From contig JAEYUH010000311.1 in NCBI GenBank assembly GCA_023432725.1, forward strand, positions 1 to 6,122: a stretch of DNA of 6,122 nucleotides, written 5' to 3'. The notes below the pieces were generated by a model that saw only the letters and a program-made list of their open reading frames with translations, was not told where the DNA came from and made no database searches. This document shows, piece by piece, positions 5,983 to 6,122 of this stretch. The position numbers and the translations under genes are program-made. This stretch comes from Actinomycetes bacterium. GTDB lineage: Bacteria > Actinomycetota > Actinomycetes > Propionibacteriales > Propionibacteriaceae. Each line of letters opens with the position of its first letter. The first letter of the stretch is position 1.

Positions 5983-6122
5983 ATGCCAGGGGACCCCATC
6001 GAGGAGCAGCATGCGCAGGCTCGGAAGCACCCCGACCACCGCGCACTGATCCCTGCCCAGCTTCGGGGTCGGTGCCAGCCACCGAGACGGAGCCTCCCAT
6101 GCCTTCACCCCTTGCCGGGGTC
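5983..6122 (+). CDS. Possible small or partial ORF with strong ribosome binding site
   Basis: ATG at 5983, preceded by GGAGG (5971-5975) with 7-nt spacing. The frame is open to the end of the window, about 46 codons, beginning MPGDPIEEQHAQARKHPDHR. The product becomes rich in Arg, Pro and Cys after about residue 28 and matches no family I recognise. It would overlap the better candidate start at 6099 in another frame. It may be a leader ORF, a decayed gene or chance. Confidence 0.15.
   Translation, partial: MPGDPIEEQHAQARKHPDHRALIPAQLRGRCQPPRRSLPCLHPLPG
6011..6049 (+). CDS. Possible 12-residue leader peptide
   Basis: ATG at 6011 with GAGGAG (6001-6006) four nt upstream; it encodes MRRLGSTPTTAH and stops at 6047-6049. 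It lies 50 nt before the candidate gene start at 6099. It has Shine-Dalgarno support but no run of a single regulatory amino acid beyond three Thr, so an attenuation role is speculative. Confidence 0.15.
   Translation: MRRLGSTPTTAH
6099..6122 (+). CDS. Start of a next gene, possibly a family III (CaiB/BaiF) CoA-transferase (5' end only)
   Basis: ATG at 6099 with ACGGAG (6087-6092) six nt upstream. The eight visible residues are MPSPLAGV, and the gene runs off the window. The stretch PLAGV is the usual N-terminal beginning of CaiB/BaiF CoA-transferases and related acyl-CoA racemases, which start P-L-x-G-V-R-V-L-D-L. Eight residues are far too few for a firm call. It lies well beyond the terminator, so it would be a separate transcription unit with its own promoter, possibly in 5765-5980. 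Confidence 0.3.

Larger units (their letters stand above)
5765..6098. other. Intergenic region between two transcription units
   Basis: No convincing long gene on either strand. Minus-strand open frames here (for example across 5743-6108) give Pro/Arg/His-rich, non-protein-like sequence. I see no tRNA and no motif match to TPP, cobalamin, T-box or SRP RNA. The region holds the 14-nt tandem repeat, a small CGGTTC/GAACCG hairpin (5815-5829), the 73-bp inverted repeat, a GTGCG/CGCAC dyad (5918-5934), further hairpins, and two short ORFs with ribosome-binding sites. No clear -35/-10 pair was found; GATAGT at 5883-5888 is a weak -10 candidate without a good -35. Confidence 0.5.

Noticed and set aside
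5850..6098. Known riboswitch (TPP, cobalamin, T-box) or SRP RNA
   Set aside because: The consensus core sequences of these families could not be found on either strand, only general GC-rich hairpins.
5743..6108. Minus-strand 121-codon frame in the intergenic region
   Set aside because: The composition is Pro/Arg/Thr-rich with no protein-like pattern, it runs into the terminator arm, and overlapping frames look equally random.
1..6122. CRISPR array, insertion sequence, integrase, tRNA or attachment site
   Set aside because: There are no regularly spaced repeats, no transposase or integrase motifs, and no T-loop GGTTCGA-type signature in the non-coding parts.

Overview
The window is high-GC DNA with strongly G/C-biased third codon positions. 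It uses GTG as well as ATG starts and Shine-Dalgarno sequences of the AGGAGA/AAAGGA type. This points to a high-GC Actinomycetota, but I cannot name a genus from the sequence alone.

Bases 1 to about 5764 hold the 3' part of one plus-strand operon. The order is: a sugar-type periplasmic-binding protein (5' end missing, resembling LsrB/RhaS), a double-domain sugar ABC ATPase, two BPD_transp_2 permeases, an RpiB/LacA/LacB-fold isomerase-like protein, and a glutamine-amidotransferase-fold protein of the COG5426/PF07090 type. Coupling is tight. There are two ATGA stop/start overlaps (ATPase/permease 1 and permease 2/isomerase), an 11-nt gap between the permeases, and a 24-nt gap before the last gene. 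The only larger gap inside the operon (696-778) holds a perfect 13-bp hairpin just after the binding-protein gene. It probably keeps the binding protein at higher levels than the membrane components. A near-perfect long hairpin at 5728-5764 closes the operon.

Together the first four genes make a complete CUT2-type importer, apart from the cut-off 5' end. The last two genes are cytoplasmic and presumably process what is imported. No kinase, dehydrogenase or aldolase is visible. The isomerase-like protein keeps the catalytic Cys loop of RpiB but, aligned by eye, lacks the ring-opening His and the three phosphate-binding Arg. The amidotransferase-like protein has no nucleophilic Cys at its elbow. 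The two look like a matched, poorly characterised enzyme pair acting on an unusual, possibly unphosphorylated, sugar. This is the most interesting feature of the window.

Bases 5765-6098 contain no convincing long gene. They hold a 14-nt tandem repeat, a 73-bp inverted-repeat structure, a series of smaller hairpins and two short ORFs with good ribosome-binding sites. These may be the leader of a next plus-strand gene that seems to start at 6099; only 8 codons of it are visible.
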